A stretch of DNA of 64,000 bases. Origin: Adiantum capillus-veneris (lineage: Eukaryota; Streptophyta; Polypodiopsida; Polypodiales; Pteridaceae). Below, in pieces: positions 11,585-21,802 of the stretch (position 1 is its first letter; every line of letters starts with the position of its first letter). A program made the position numbers and the translations under genes. Below the pieces are notes generated by a model that was not told the DNA's origin, made no database searches, and saw only the letters and a list, made by a program, of their open reading frames with translations. The DNA lies in NCBI GenBank assembly GCA_014529385.2, contig CM043952.1:54022119-54086118 (forward strand). Reading direction: 5' to 3'.

Positions 11585-12064
11585 CTACAACACAGTCTCC
11601 TTTCACAGAAGACTCAACAATGGATGCATTTGTAGTGGAACTAGCATTTGCAGTGGAACCACCCTTTTTCTTCTTAGCCTCTTTGGCCTTCAACTTAGGA
11701 CATGACTTGACCAAGTGATCATTAGCTTTACAATAATGGCAATGCATTTTCTTTTTGCCCTTATCACCAGAATTTCTAGACGAAGTGCTGCTAGCAGCAG
11801 AAGCATTGGGAACGTAAGTTTTGCCACTCGCAGCAGAACCATAAGAAGTGGTTGCATTGCTGTTACCACCCTTTCTTTGAGAAGCAATATAAGCCTGTTC
11901 AACTGCATGTTGTCTAGTCCTGTTGTGACTCTTGCAATAGCAATGTGCATAATGCATCAAACTTGACAACTTTTGGATTTCCTTGGGTCATAAGTCTCCA
12001 AGTACTAGCAAAAGTCTGGTAAGAATTTGGTAAGGCATCAAGAACAGTCTGCACAAGGGAACTG
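11442..12064 (-). pseudogene. E3 gag, C-terminal part
   Basis: Reading minus, this starts abruptly at AGTTCCCTTGTGCAGAC (capsid middle) and continues through the zinc knuckle C-H-Y-C-K-A-N-D-H-L-V-K-S-C near 11740, with all ligands intact, to the A-K-K-K-K-G-rich tail. A short deletion occurs near 11930. The missing N-terminal half is at 13081-13597 in opposite orientation. Confidence 0.87.
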
Positions 12065-12132
12065 CAACCAAAAAGCACCATTTTGACACAAAAGACATCA
12101 TACGCGTATGATGTCTATTTGCACTTACAGAG
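12065..12132. other. Filler at inversion breakpoint with a 22 bp perfect palindrome
   Basis: About 68 bp between E3 gag and the E2 RT start match neither partner. They include a perfect palindrome at 12094-12115 with half-site GACATCATACG. About 85 bp of RT sequence expected here (compare 34395-34480) is missing. Filler plus small deletion is typical of end-joining repair. Confidence 0.75.
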
Positions 12133-12487
12133 CCCTTTTTTGACAAAACCAGGAGGCTACGTTACATAAACTTCCTCAAATATTTCACCATTCAAGAAAG
12201 CCGTAACAATGTCTGACTGATGTACATCCCAACCAAAATGAGTTGCCAATGCACATAGAAAATTCACAATAGTCATACGACAAGTGGGAGAAAAAGTCCC
12301 TTCATAATCTATGCATTTTTGTTGTGCATAACCCTTTACAACAAGTCGAGCCTTATAGCGATCAATCTCACCATCCAGCTTGCATTTCAACTTGTAAACC
12401 CACTTTGTCCCAATGGCCTTTTTGCCAGGAGGCAAATCACATAAAGTCCATATGTCATTTTCTATAAGTGCATCATATTTTGATTGC
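12133..12487 (-). pseudogene. E2 RT N-terminal domain, now inverted
   Basis: Minus reading gives D-A-L-I-E-N-D-I-W, K-W-V-Y-K-L-K, R-L-V-V-K-G-Y-A-Q-Q, V-H-Q-S-D-I-V-T-A-F-L-N-G and E-E-V-Y-V, the fingers and palm entry of copia RT, open for 116 codons (12157-12507). Its upstream end CCATGCAATC continues exactly where E2 breaks off at 9326. It is therefore E2 sequence flipped by the inversion, with its downstream part at 13598. Confidence 0.87.
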
Positions 12488-12492
12488 ATGGA

Positions 12493-12719
12493 TGTTACCA
12501 TATACATGTGGTAGTGATGTGTGTGAACACACTAGGACCGTCGGGGCATTTTTTCCCTCTTTAGAAGGTTTTTTCCCCCGAGCATTGTATATACGCCCAT
12601 CACTGTAGGGCTATCTATCTTTCCATTGCATACTAAGTAACACACTCTCTATTGTGTGCCTTGAGCTTCCTTCGTCTTCTCCAAGGTGTGTGCGTTTCTC
12701 TTCAACCCTTATTCCAACA
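12493..12719 (+). repeat. E3 5' LTR, flipped to plus orientation
   Basis: Complete family-A LTR, TGTTACCATATACATG to ATTCCAACA. A one-mismatch primer site (TGGTATCATAGC, starting at 12722) follows, so it is a 5' LTR. It shares the diagnostic variants of 9327-9553. Confidence 0.92.
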
Positions 12720-13080
12720 ATTGGTATCATAGCAGGTTGCGTCCTCCCGGGCTTAGTCGCCAGCTGCTCCAGCACACGCCTGCTCACTTTCTCCGATTAC
12801 ATTGAGGTTTGGCAAGCGTTCACAGGTCAACAAATATTTTGGGCAAGCTCGTAGAGCTTAGTCTGCTCAGATTTCTGATTCGGGCTCATTTCGGCCTCCG
12901 TTTCCACTACAGGTAGGTCTGCACGGGCAATTTTTTCATTTTGTGCAGAATTTCTGTTAGTGCCGTTTTTTGCATAACAGATGCCTTATAGTCTTCTGCA
13001 GATTGCGCTATATGGCACGTGTTGTTCCCGCTCCATTTCTCCTATTTGCAAGCAGTTTTCACATCAGGTGCAGCATTTAC

Positions 13081-13597
13081 CATGGCTGACAACAACACAG
13101 ATGTGTTCAAGATGTTTGTTGCTGAGGACAGGTTGGAAGGGAACAACTACCCTACGTGGGCTTATATGATGCAACATGTGCTTGTGTCAAAGGGCGTCTG
13201 GAACATTGTGTCGCGCATTGATGTACGTCCTGGTTCTGAGGATGTAGGCGATGTTGAGGATGTTGCAGGTCTTGCTGCAAGGATTGCTGCTATTAGAGTT
13301 GTTTTGCCTACGGCAAAACAAGCTCGTTGGGATGTAAAGGATGCGCAGGCTCATGCATTGATTGCATTGTCTATGAAGCTCACCATTGTTCCTCACATCC
13401 CTTCAGCAAGATCTGCAAAACAGGCTTGGGATATTTCGACTGGTCTTTATGCAAGTCGCAATGAGGCTAAAATTGCTTTCTTGCGTAAAGAGCAGGAGTC
13501 CAAGATTATGCATGAGGAAGATGATATGGACACTTTCCTTGCTAGTGTCAAAGATATCAATGAGCAACTTATTTCTGCAGGTGAAGTCATTTCAAAC
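13081..13597 (+). pseudogene. E3 gag, N-terminal half (inverted part)
   Basis: An open frame starts M-A-D-N-N-T-D-V-F-K at 13081 and covers about 172 codons of capsid without a stop. It ends at GTCATTTCAAAC. At 13597/13598 it switches directly into RT (GAGAAGCTTGACACTC). The frame stays open across the junction to 13750, giving a gag-RT chimera of 243 residues when the upstream extension is counted. Confidence 0.88.
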
Positions 13598-14580
13598 GAG
13601 AAGCTTGACACTCATTTGGTTAAACAAGGCTTTAGTAACAGTCCAACAGAAAGCACATTGTATGTAAAGCATGAGCATGATGTACTTCTCATTATGGTTC
13701 TTTACGTAGATGATTTGCTAATCACTGGACCAAATGAGACATATTATTGAATTTAAGGCTGATTTGAATGCTACTTTCAAGAGGAAAGATTTGGGATTGT
13801 TGCACCATTACTTGGGTATACAGTTTAAGTAGTGTGATGGGGGTATTGCCTTGTGTCAAAAAAGTTACATAGAGACATTGTTATGTAAGTTTTGACTTGA
13901 GGATTGCAAACCCATCAAAACAAGTTTGAAATTGAGTCTTCATGATGCTGGTGATCCTGCAGATGTCACTATTTACAAAACTGTTGTTGGATGCCTCATT
14001 TATGTATGCAACACAAGGCCATATTTAGTGTAAAGTCTCACAGGTCATCAGATTTATGCATAGCCCAGGGTCTAAGCATTGGTAGGCTATCAAGAGGGTT
14101 TTTTGCTACTTCATTGGCACTTTACATCTTGGCTTGTTTTATCCCAAGGGGGGATCATTGTCGCCAGACGTACATGCTTTTTTGGACTCAGATTGGGCTG
14201 GTTGTTTTGACACACGAGTGTCCACAAGTGGTTTTTGTTTCATGCTTGGTAGCTCATGCATATCATGGTTGAGCAAGAAGCAACCTACTATGGTCACTTC
14301 CATTTGTGAGGCTGAGTATAGGGTAGTCTTCATAGCTACGGTTGAGTGTGTATGGCTCAGATGCCTTATGGTTGATTTGGGTATTGGACATGACACTTCC
14401 AACACTATCTACACTGATAGAGTGCATTGGCAATTGCGAGGAACCCAATTTTTCATGCTCGCACAAAACACATTGAGGTGCATTACCACTATGTTAGGGA
14501 GAGGCTCTCAATAGGAGGGATCAACTTGGCATATGTGCCAACACAAGTAAACCTTGCAGATCTTTTCAAAAGGCATTGTC
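13598..14580 (+). pseudogene. E2 RT C-terminal half and RNase H
   Basis: The RT active-site block L-Y-V-D-D-L-L-I-T-G is at about 13700-13730, followed by the connection with several stops. RNase H (14134-14514) has S-D-W-A-G-C, with L-D-S-D before it, and C-E-A-E-Y-R. The Y-T-D block is followed by a small deletion that removes S-Q-S and shifts the frame. The tail A-Y-V-P-T-Q is present near 14530. The region is inactive. Confidence 0.87.
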
Positions 14581-14714
14581 TCATGAGAAGTTTGAAGCTT
14601 TCCGCAAAGCTTTGGGCTTACTCGCCTTTGTGGATTGATCATGTCCTTAGGGCATGGCACTTCCCTTTACTCTATGTGCCAGCTCTCGTTCACCGCATCA
14701 CTCCAGGGGGGATT

Positions 14715-14943
14715 TGTTACCATATACATGTGGTAGTGATGTGTGTGAACACACTTAGGACCTGTCGGGGTATTTTTTCCCACTTTAGGAGGTTTTTTCC
14801 CCTATGCATTGTTGATACGTCCATCATTCTAGGGCTACCTATCTTTCCATTGCTCACCAAGTAATATACTCTCTGTTGTGTGCCTTGAACTTCCTTCATC
14901 TTCTCCAAGCTGTGTGTGTTTTCTTGCAACCCTAATTCCAACA
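14715..14943 (+). repeat. E2 3' LTR with polypurine tract
   Basis: The polypurine tract CCAGGGGGGAT (14703-14713) precedes TGTTACCATATACATG. The LTR ends AATTCCAACA and is followed by the target duplication ATGGT. Confidence 0.93.
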
Positions 14944-14948
14944 ATGGT

Positions 14949-15345
14949 AGCACTGAACATTGTACAAAGAACCCCTAGATTTGCTGTGAGAATTCTTGCA
15001 ATTCTTAGTTTTGGCACGGTTGTGAGTGCAACCTTTCTTACCTTTTCCACTGTCAACAAAATGCATCAACTTGCTTTGCAGGCTCCATAGACTTCCTACT
15101 ATTTTTTCATTGAGTAGACTAGAAACTACAACATCATAGACCAATTTTTCCTTAGGTATAGATTTGCTAATGGCTATGCACATCTTCCAGTGCGCATTTA
15201 TATATCCATCATCTTCTGGGCATTCAATGATTGGCTACAATTGGCCCTTTTGAATAACTCATGCTAGATTTGCTCTTTCCACATAGAGAAATTTGTGTCA
15301 TCAAACTTTTTGATATTGTAGACATCTTTCTCAAAAGAGGATGCC
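14949..15345 (-). pseudogene. O1 piece 3: gag of the old copia element
   Basis: Minus reading begins M-A-S-S-F-E-K near 15343. It continues K-F-D-D-T-N-F-S-L-W-K, the conserved gag start of many plant copia elements. An early stop follows W-K-E-Q-I. A later open stretch (15183-14932) leads to Q-C-Y-H, the first part of the zinc knuckle. The knuckle is cut by the E2 insertion and continues at 6004 and below. Confidence 0.82.
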
Positions 15346-16341
15346 ATATCCACAAGACTTGAGCACTATGGCAAGAAACCCTGGTAAAAATTTGGCAAAA
15401 CTTCCTCTATAGCAAGATGAAAATCTCAAGCCAAAATAGTGCTCAAAATGTCATAAACGTATACGTAGACTTGGATGAAAAATCTAGTAGAGTGTCTTCT
15501 TTGTACAAGGAGCTAAAACTCAACCCAAAATGACGCATAAAAATTGTAAAATCTACTTAAGAAGTAAAACTAGGCATAAACTATCAACTATGACTAATAA
15601 ATGACTACCATACGGGGCATCAAGCAAAATATCCATAAGATACATGACCTATGGAGAGGATACCATAACGGAGAACTCCAACAATCTATATCACCGAAGG
15701 TATCTCAACATTTGAGAATAGTTTTAAAAACCTCATGCAAGACTTTCCAAAGGATAAGCATAGACACATGACACTATCCTAAGTTTTAAAAAGGTCTCTT
15801 TCAATTCAAGTCTCCAAAATGGTGGAAAAACTGCCAAAAAATGGCTCCACATGGTAGACAATAGGCAATGTCCACAGCTCAGCGTACATGAGTGAAAACT
15901 AGCACAAACATGCACCAAAGGTATTGCAAGCAGTGTGTCATATCCAAGTGGGGATATTGCTCTCTAAAGAGCTCAATGGCACTCTAGGTGCTCAATAACC
16001 GCATCTATCAATGCATAAAACCTCCCACCAGAACCAAGAATTGGTGCAAAAAAATATATGCAACAATCTATAATCTCTATGTCTATAAATGAGTCATGAC
16101 CAAGAGCGTAGAGATTATGAACTGAAGGAAAATCATAGATGTATACGTCATTGCCAAATAGATTCATAATACAATGTAAATTGCTCTAAAATGCATGTAG
16201 AGCACAAAACACTTGTATGTGTAAAAGCACTCCATATAATTGCATAAGAAAGTATCCTTGCAAGTGTAAAACTCCACCTGTGACATCAAATCAAAAAATA
16301 CACTTCAATCAAAATAAAATCCTTGATCAAAACTCCAACAA
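15346..16341 (-). other. LTR-like stretch between O1 and O3
   Basis: No coding match was seen. On minus, GTGGAGATTGTTGGAGTTTTG at about 16349-16329 resembles a copia polypurine tract followed by an LTR start. A second GATTGTTGGAGTTC occurs at about 15688-15675. These probably mark the 3' LTR of O3 and the 5' LTR of O1, but no convincing CA end or primer site was found, so limits are uncertain. Confidence 0.4.
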
Positions 16342-16876
16342 TCTCCACATGTAATGTCAATGCGGATACTCCACCTCTGAGCAATATGCTGAGGAAATTG
16401 GTCTCTCAAAAGACCCCAAGGAGAGCCTGAAAACTACGCTCCCGCTCCAAAGATCACTCACCTTGAGTGTAAGTTGGAATGTCGTTGATCCATAGGTGTG
16501 TGTTGGTGGTAGGCAGGGATGGGCCATCAATGTCGAGGGTACCAAGGGAGGTTGAGGTCGAGATTTGAAAGAAATCGTCATTAATTGCTTTATGAATCAA
16601 ATATGAGCCTATTCTTTGCAAGTCTAATTTTTCCAACATAAATGATAGGGGTAAGCATTGCCGATCCTTCCTTTAAAGCTTTGCTTTTTGTGTGTCCATG
16701 ATAAATTTCTTCCTTCTAAGTTGAACAAGGTCGCTAACCACTTGGGAAAAAATATGATCTTCATCACGCTATTGCACTCATGCTATGCGCATAAAGTGTG
16801 TGAGAGAGTAGAGAGAAGGCTTCTCTTGATCTCTCACCAACTTATCTTTGGAATTCTCATCAAAACTCTCTAGCTA

Positions 16877-17110
16877 TTACTTTTGAATGTCCTCATGAAG
16901 ACCACCATGTAAGAATGTTGTTTTAACACCCACATGGAACAACTCCATGTCCTCTATGGAAACCAAAGCAAGTACTAACCACAAGGTAGTCAATATTGAC
17001 AACTGGCAAATAAACTCATCAAAGTCTATGCCTTGATTTTTCTTGAAACCTTTGGAAACTAATTTAGTTTTGTACTTTTGATTTTTATCAGTAGTAGGTG
17101 TGCTCTTCAA
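16877..17110 (-). pseudogene. O3 reverse transcriptase fragment
   Basis: A 78-codon frame reads K-Y-K-T-K-L-V-S-K-G-F, then Q-G-I-D-F-D-E, then S-I-E-D-M-E-L and D-V-K-T-like V-G-V-K-T-T-F-L-H-G. These are copia RT blocks 1-2. The YVDD region is not found downstream, so the palm is deleted. Confidence 0.8.
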
Positions 17111-17625
17111 CTTGTAGACTCATTTAGATGACAAATCATTCTTTTGTTTGGTAAAGGTAATGAATCCCAATTCTGATTCGTCTTCAAAGAATCCATCTTT
17201 TATTTCATGGAAACTTCCCACTTGTCATCTGGTAACATAGCCTCATCATAGCTATAGGGTTTCCAAAATGCATCAACATAATGTAAGCTAGGCTCGGCAC
17301 AAACCTTTTAAGTAGCTTAGAAACCCTCGTTTACCTTCTCAATGTAACAAGCCATGCCCAAGGAATCAACTGTCCCATTGGCATTTGAGCTCAAACCTTG
17401 CGAGTTGCATCATCTATATAAGTGATAAAGTATGCACCACCACCTAGGGATTTGGTAGGCAAAGGCTTACACACATAATCTAATTGCCCAATGAAAATGG
17501 GATGATCTAGCATGCTATCCATACCTACAATGCTCACACACTTCAAACTCTAAAATGTCCAAAATAAGAAAGTAACCCAAAAAAGATAGAGGTTTTATTC
17601 GATAGTGGCTCAAATCGCTAATTGG

Positions 17626-18090
17626 TCAATCCATAAAGAGACCACACTTGTCTCCTCTAGACAAGATCAAAGATCCACTTTGAATCTTCCAAGTGCCATT
17701 TCCAAAGCATGTATGATAACCACAATGATCTAACTGCCCAACAAAAATCAAACCTAGGTGAGAAGAGTAGGCACACATCTCACATATATTGACCATTAAT
17801 GGATCACCATTGGCAAATCTCAAATGTATGTCCCCTGCACCAAAAATATCACAAGAAAATTTGTTGCCCAAATATAAGTCCCTTGCACCAACAATATCAC
17901 AAGGAAAGTTGTTCTCCCTTGCATCTCAAATGTATGTCCTCTGCACCAACAATATCTTAAGAAAAGCTGGTGCCCTAATGTATGTATTCTTGCGTTTGAT
18001 CATCATCAATAGTAAGCCACTCTCTATGAGGAATAACAAGAAAAGATGCACCAAAATTCAAGATCCAATCATGGGTGCTTGACCCATACT
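17626..18090 (-). pseudogene. O3 protease and pre-integrase region with triplicated segment
   Basis: Near 18085-18000 the frame reads W-I-L-N-F-G-A-S, the protease active site with D-S changed to N-F, then P-H-R-E-W. Between about 17990 and 17815 a segment of roughly 50-58 bp, containing GCACCAACAATATC on plus, occurs three times with differences; it encodes the G-A-G-D-I-H-L block. The last copy continues into an 81-codon frame (17871-17626) with L-I-F-V-G-Q-L-D. The triplication is probably slippage or template switching. Confidence 0.75.
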
Positions 18091-18389
18091 TGCTCGTCAA
18101 GTGATATGTAGGTAGAGAAGACGAAAATAAAATATCCTTGTCATCAATGTTGAAAACATTGATTTTCTCTGTTTTTGCCTTGCCCTTGGCCTCTTTCTTT
18201 CTATCCTCATGATTTTACTTCTTCTTCTCTTCTTTCCACCTATAGTGGTTCTTTTTTATGTGCTCGTTCTTCTTATGGAGTGAAACATTCAAGGTCCTTC
18301 TTATCTTGAGACCTAGTGTGATGCCCACAAGATTTACTATGCTAATGGATCTTTTCCTAAACGACTTTAACACTCAATCAACAATGAGA

Positions 18390-19130
18390 GCGGTGCTTTT
18401 CTTGCATTGATCAATAGACTTTTATCTAACCTCCTCAAAATCCAAGATAGCAACTACATCATCAAACTTTAGGATACCAACAATTGTTGTAGAATTAATG
18501 ATAGTAGTAACATATGCGTCCCATCCTTGACACTATATGGCATGGGGTCGGGGCACACGAGGGATCAAGGGACCAAATCGAGGGAGGACGCATGGCTTTG
18601 ATCTCTGTTGTGTGATCGCCATGGTGAACTACCAAAAACTGTGAGTGAACTAGGTGAACTAGGGGCCAAAATGGGGTCATTCCAAGTTTAGTCCACCCCA
18701 AGTGCACCCCTAGTTCACCAGCCTTGAGGGATGTGGGTCAAACTTGAGACCTCTTGGTTGCCATAGAAAAGACTTACTACCACTCTAGCACTCATCATTG
18801 ACATGTCATCACGCGAGACATAAACTTTCGTAGTTCACATCCTGAGTTCACTCTAATTTTAGCCCACCCCTTGTTCACTCCTAGTTCACCGTAGCAATCA
18901 AACGGAAGAGTTCAAAGCCGCCATGTGCCCCCAAATTTGGGCCCTATATCTTGTTTAGGTCTTGAGCCCGTGCCATATAGCGATGAGGGAGTCCCATGAT
19001 GAAGGCAATGAGAATAAAAAATGTATAGCTTTCACTTCCTCATCCAAGTTCAATTTTTGTGCCAATTATGATGTACAATTTTCACTGACAAACCAAGTAA
19101 ACCACAAACATTATACATATCCACAAGAGT
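18390..19130 (-). pseudogene. O3 gag, interrupted by the MITE
   Basis: On minus, 19060-18998 reads L-D-E-E-V-K-A-I-H-F then S-L-P-S-S-W-D. After the 466 bp insertion the frame resumes W-D-A-Y-V-T-T-I-I-N-S, then L-K-F-D-D-V-V-A-I. The two halves join into a normal copia gag order when the insertion and one target duplication are removed. Several stops follow. Confidence 0.75.
18525..18990. mobile_element. Non-autonomous inverted-repeat transposon (MITE-like), TSD GTCCCAT
   Basis: GTCCCAT flanks the 466 bp element on both sides (18518-18524 and 18991-18997). Near the two ends the inverted motif CTATATGGCA[T/C]GGG occurs (18533-18546 on plus, 18980-18967 on minus). Inside, a perfect 13 bp inverted repeat GGTGAACTAGGGG (18653-18665 and 18707-18719) and further GTGAACT/AGTTCAC copies give strong fold-back potential. 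There is no transposase. A 7-8 bp duplication would suit an hAT-type mover, but the terminal sequence does not settle the superfamily. Confidence 0.72.
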
Positions 19131-19140
19131 AGCAACATCA

Positions 19141-20289
19141 ATTGCTATTTGAATTCACAAAAAGAAGCATAATTGAGATCAACACATCTCGCAGAAAGCT
19201 CTCAAGTACTGGAGTGTTTCTGGAATCACCACATCTTACTTACATAACCATTCTAGTATTTCTCAATGCCCATATTCACATCTTGGATCTTGCATATGCA
19301 ACTTCAACCACCTGTATTGTTTTTGAAAAGTATATTCACTCGCAAAATGCAAGAAATAGAAAACCTAAAGTTTCTTGTGCATAGTTAGTCTGTGGAGAAT
19401 ATCTAGAAAATGATGCAAAATTTGAACAAACATCCTCTTCAAAGTTTTAGATCTTGTAAAAATGGATGGGCATGGAGGGTAGAGTTCTCAAATCTGCTTT
19501 CTATAAAGAGATATTTGACCTTTAAAATAGTGTTATTGTGCATACACAATTTTCAACTCACATCCACTTTTGCAACACTCTCTGTGCATGCACCATGAGT
19601 GCAACTAGTGGTTGTTGGCTTGGGCACGAAGACACATTCAAAAAAATTTAGGAGCTTGAGCATTGAATTTCTAGAGAGTTGCATCACTAGAGCAAGGTAT
19701 GCTCTTGTGAAGCTCACTAGAGAGTGTGCTACTTTTTCACTCGTGTAGAGATCAAAATAATAAAATGGTTAGTGAGGTTAGTAAAATGAATGGGTGATAG
19801 GCCATGTCCAAATTGAAGACAATGGCCCTTTACCGTCAATAGATGTTACAAAATATTCTTCAAACTATGATGCTTAGACTCATCATGTGGAAATATTTCA
19901 ACGAATATAGTTGTAAGGCTTGGCACAACGTATTCCATGGGGGTTTTCGTGCCATAAACTAACCAAGAAGGACCTTACCTCGGGGGGTGCACCTTACAAA
20001 ATCCTCTATATAACATGCATTCAAAACCTAATAAAACCCCCCCTTTACACATTTTGTGGATAAGGATAAAACTATCCCTCTTACTTCATAAACCTGTAAT
20101 GTTTTTGAAATTTGAACAAAATTGCCCCTCTTGTAAGTGTAAATCTATAACTAATACGAACTACATTATACCATCCTATCGAGTGCATGTTATGTACCTA
20201 CATACCTACAAGGTGCACCCCCTGGGGACCATACCTGATTGTTTCCTTGTAAGTTGTTCAAAATTCTCACATTGGAGAGTGCAGCTTCT
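19141..20289. other. No recognisable gene or element
   Basis: AT-rich sequence with only short random frames. GGTGCACC occurs at about 19986 and 20210 in similar context (GGGGGTGCACCTTACAAAA, GGTGCACCCCCTGGGGACC), possibly a decayed repeat. Nothing else can be supported. Confidence 0.5.
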
Positions 20290-20830
20290 ACTTCTAATCA
20301 GGTAGGTGCTGCTCCAAAATGTTCTTCAAAATTCCTTGCAATATTGTTTTTGTTGACTTGCCCTACCCATTAGCATGTGGGTAGTACACCTTACACTTGT
20401 GGTGCATATCATAAGTGTTTTTCACCAAATCTATAATCACATTATTCAAGAACTCGATATCTTGATCACCCAATAACTCCATTGGGCATCCAAACCTGGT
20501 TAAGCTCTTTTCAGAATGGAACTTGGAATTTGCCACTACCTCCTTTGTCTTCTATCCATTTGGTTTAATAATGTATAGCAACTACCAGATATACAATTTT
20601 GCTTGGTTTGAAGGGTCTCACAAATGCAAGTCTCGGCTTTCAAAGGGTCCAAGAACAAAAATTCACGAGAACTTCATTTTTTCTCTTGATCATGGCCTGT
20701 CCAATCTCTAGCAAGGATAATAAAATCTAGCATGAAGTGTGGCATTCCTGAATACAATTGGCCACCAAAGATCATTTGAATATATCTTTTGAGCTATTGC
20801 CTCACTTGCAAAGTGTCTGGTTCCAACTCC
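20290..20830 (-). pseudogene. Ty3/gypsy integrase fragment
   Basis: Minus reading gives a zinc-binding block H-F-A-S-E-A-I-A-Q-K-I with D-L-W-W-P near 20800-20740. The integrase core follows: R-F-G-C-P-M-E-L-L-G-D-Q-D-I-E-F near 20500-20450 (second catalytic Asp in G-D-Q) and Y-Y-P-H-A-N-G near 20365, with G-K-S-T in place of the usual Q-V-E-S-x-N and a stop just after N-G. It is an orphan piece: no RT is found next to it, and it points away from the plus-strand gypsy element at 24279-28640. Confidence 0.78.
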
Positions 20831-20856
20831 TTCATGTCCTTACGGATAATGACTTC

Positions 20857-20955
20857 TCGTAATTTTTTGCATTAAAAACGCACATTTATAAGGTCCCCGT
20901 TAGGAGGAGAAGCCATCATGCGTGAAGAAAAATCACTCGTTGAAAACCAAAATTT
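20857..20955 (+). repeat. Family-B LTR fragment joined to gypsy sequence (copy 1)
   Basis: CTCGTAATTTTTTGCATTAA through GAAAACCAAAATTTT matches positions about 25-150 of the family-B LTR (51347-51465). The first bases of the LTR are missing, and gypsy protease follows instead of the rest of the LTR. The same LTR/gypsy join recurs at about 24258. Confidence 0.82.
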
Positions 20956-21802
20956 TCACGGCCAGTCTTGAGTAGGTGCAAGTCTATATTGATGGTGGTG
21001 CCCAGGTTTGTGTGATAACAGAGTCTACTATGAAAGATATCGGTATCAAATCTGTGGTTAGGTTCAATGTGCAGATGAGGATGGCCAACCATGCCAAAGC
21101 TCAATATTTGGGAGTGGCCCAAGACATGAAGGTAAAAGTTATGGGTATTGAGTGCCTCAATGATTTCTGTGTTATGAAAGCAGGTGAAAATGCTCACCTA
21201 ATTATCTTGGGGAGATTGTGGTTGTTGGCAATTGGGGCCAAATAGGATTGGGAAACAGGGTTTTATACCTTGCCGGATCGAGAGAATGGTGGAAAAATTG
21301 TGCTTCACTTGAAGACCATGGAGATCCACTTTCACCTAGGGGCTAAAGATATAAAGGAGGTTTGAGCACCAACTATGAGTATGAGATGAAGACGACTTAC
21401 GACGAAGGATCTACCAGTATTGAAGAGGAGGAGAGTGATGAGGACGTGCTAAAGCTAGATAGAGATCTATTTGGAGTCACGATGGATTCTACCAAGTCCA
21501 ATGAAGGCATGCAAGCTTCTATTTGCGGTCTAGAGGCTGAAGGGGTTGAAGGTATGTTGGGTGAAGATCTAGCCAAGAAGGAGAAAGAAAGCTATGTGGA
21601 GCTGTGCGCATTGCATCCAAAGTTGTTTGATACGGAGAACGAAGATTTGTAGGGAGAAAAAGGGGTGGAGCATAGGATTACTCTCAAAGATGGATGCAAG
21701 CCAAGGGCACAAAAGCTACAAAGGTTGGGAGATACTCAATAGGAAGCTCTATGGCAGGAAATCAACAAGCAGTTGGCAGTAGGTAGTATTTATCCCATGA
21801 AA
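20956..21802 (+). pseudogene. Tat-like gypsy protease and RT start, copy 1
   Basis: The frame 20976-21245 reads V-Y-I-D-G-G-A-Q-V-C-V-I, the retropepsin active site (D-G-G in place of D-S/T-G), and ends with I-I-L-G-R, the C-terminal protease signature. The linker is acidic (21362-21652). RT begins at about 21655-21797 in broken frames with G-V-E-H-R-I, G-C-K-P-R-A-Q-K, I-N-K-Q-L and I-Y-P-M-K. At 21802 the sequence switches to copia integrase. A near-identical copy lies at 24263-25103. Confidence 0.83.

Larger units (their letters stand above)
9327..12719 (-). mobile_element. E3: family-A copia element nested in E2, 5' part inverted afterwards
   Basis: Two LTRs, 9327-9553 (minus) and 12493-12719 (now plus), share variants found in no other copy (CATTGCATACTAAG and GTGTGCGTTTCTC), so they were a pair. 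GCCAT precedes the left LTR (9322-9326). Next to the other LTR stands ATGGA (12488-12492), whose complement TCCAT differs from GCCAT by one base. E3 gag from AGTTCCC onward, protease, integrase, RT end and RNase H lie on minus at 12064-9629. Its 5' LTR and gag start lie on plus at 12493-13597. An inversion of about 12065-13597 in an E3-in-E2 nest explains both junctions. Confidence 0.85.
6010..14943 (+). mobile_element. E2: family-A copia element containing nested E3 and an inversion, TSD ATGGT
   Basis: LTRs at 6010-6237 and 14715-14943 bound the insertion. ATGGT stands before it (6005-6009) and after it (14944-14948). Removing the insertion and one ATGGT rejoins the zinc-knuckle region of O1, which confirms the outer limits. 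The two LTRs share variants absent elsewhere (CATTCTA and GGCTACCTATC; AAGTAATATA). E2 genes run on plus from gag to the start of RT (6546-9326), then E3 intervenes. The RT start of E2 is now inverted at 12133-12487, and the RT end plus RNase H follow at 13598-14580. The LTR pair is more diverged than that of E3, consistent with E2 being the older host. Confidence 0.9.
16342..19140 (-). mobile_element. O3: old minus-strand Ty1/copia element with deletion and MITE insertion
   Basis: Reading right to left are gag (19130-18998 and 18517-18390), protease (18090-17990), pre-integrase block (17871-17626), weak integrase (17600-17300), RT (17110-16877), then a long deletion to a polypurine-like site near 16350. 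All parts carry stops. It lies in the same orientation as O1 but has distinct protein sequence. Confidence 0.8.

Noticed and set aside
12062-12128. GTAAGT...TTTTTGGTTGCAG on minus as a spliced intron
   Set aside because: It lies exactly at a rearrangement breakpoint joining unrelated segments (RT then gag), so a functional intron is unlikely; the splice-like ends are probably chance.
12493-14943. A separate plus-strand element bounded by LTRs 12493 and 14715
   Set aside because: The flanks (ATGGA and ATGGT) look similar, but the LTRs do not share diagnostic variants. Each pairs better with 9327 and 6010, and removing 6010-14943 restores O1, so the inversion model fits better.
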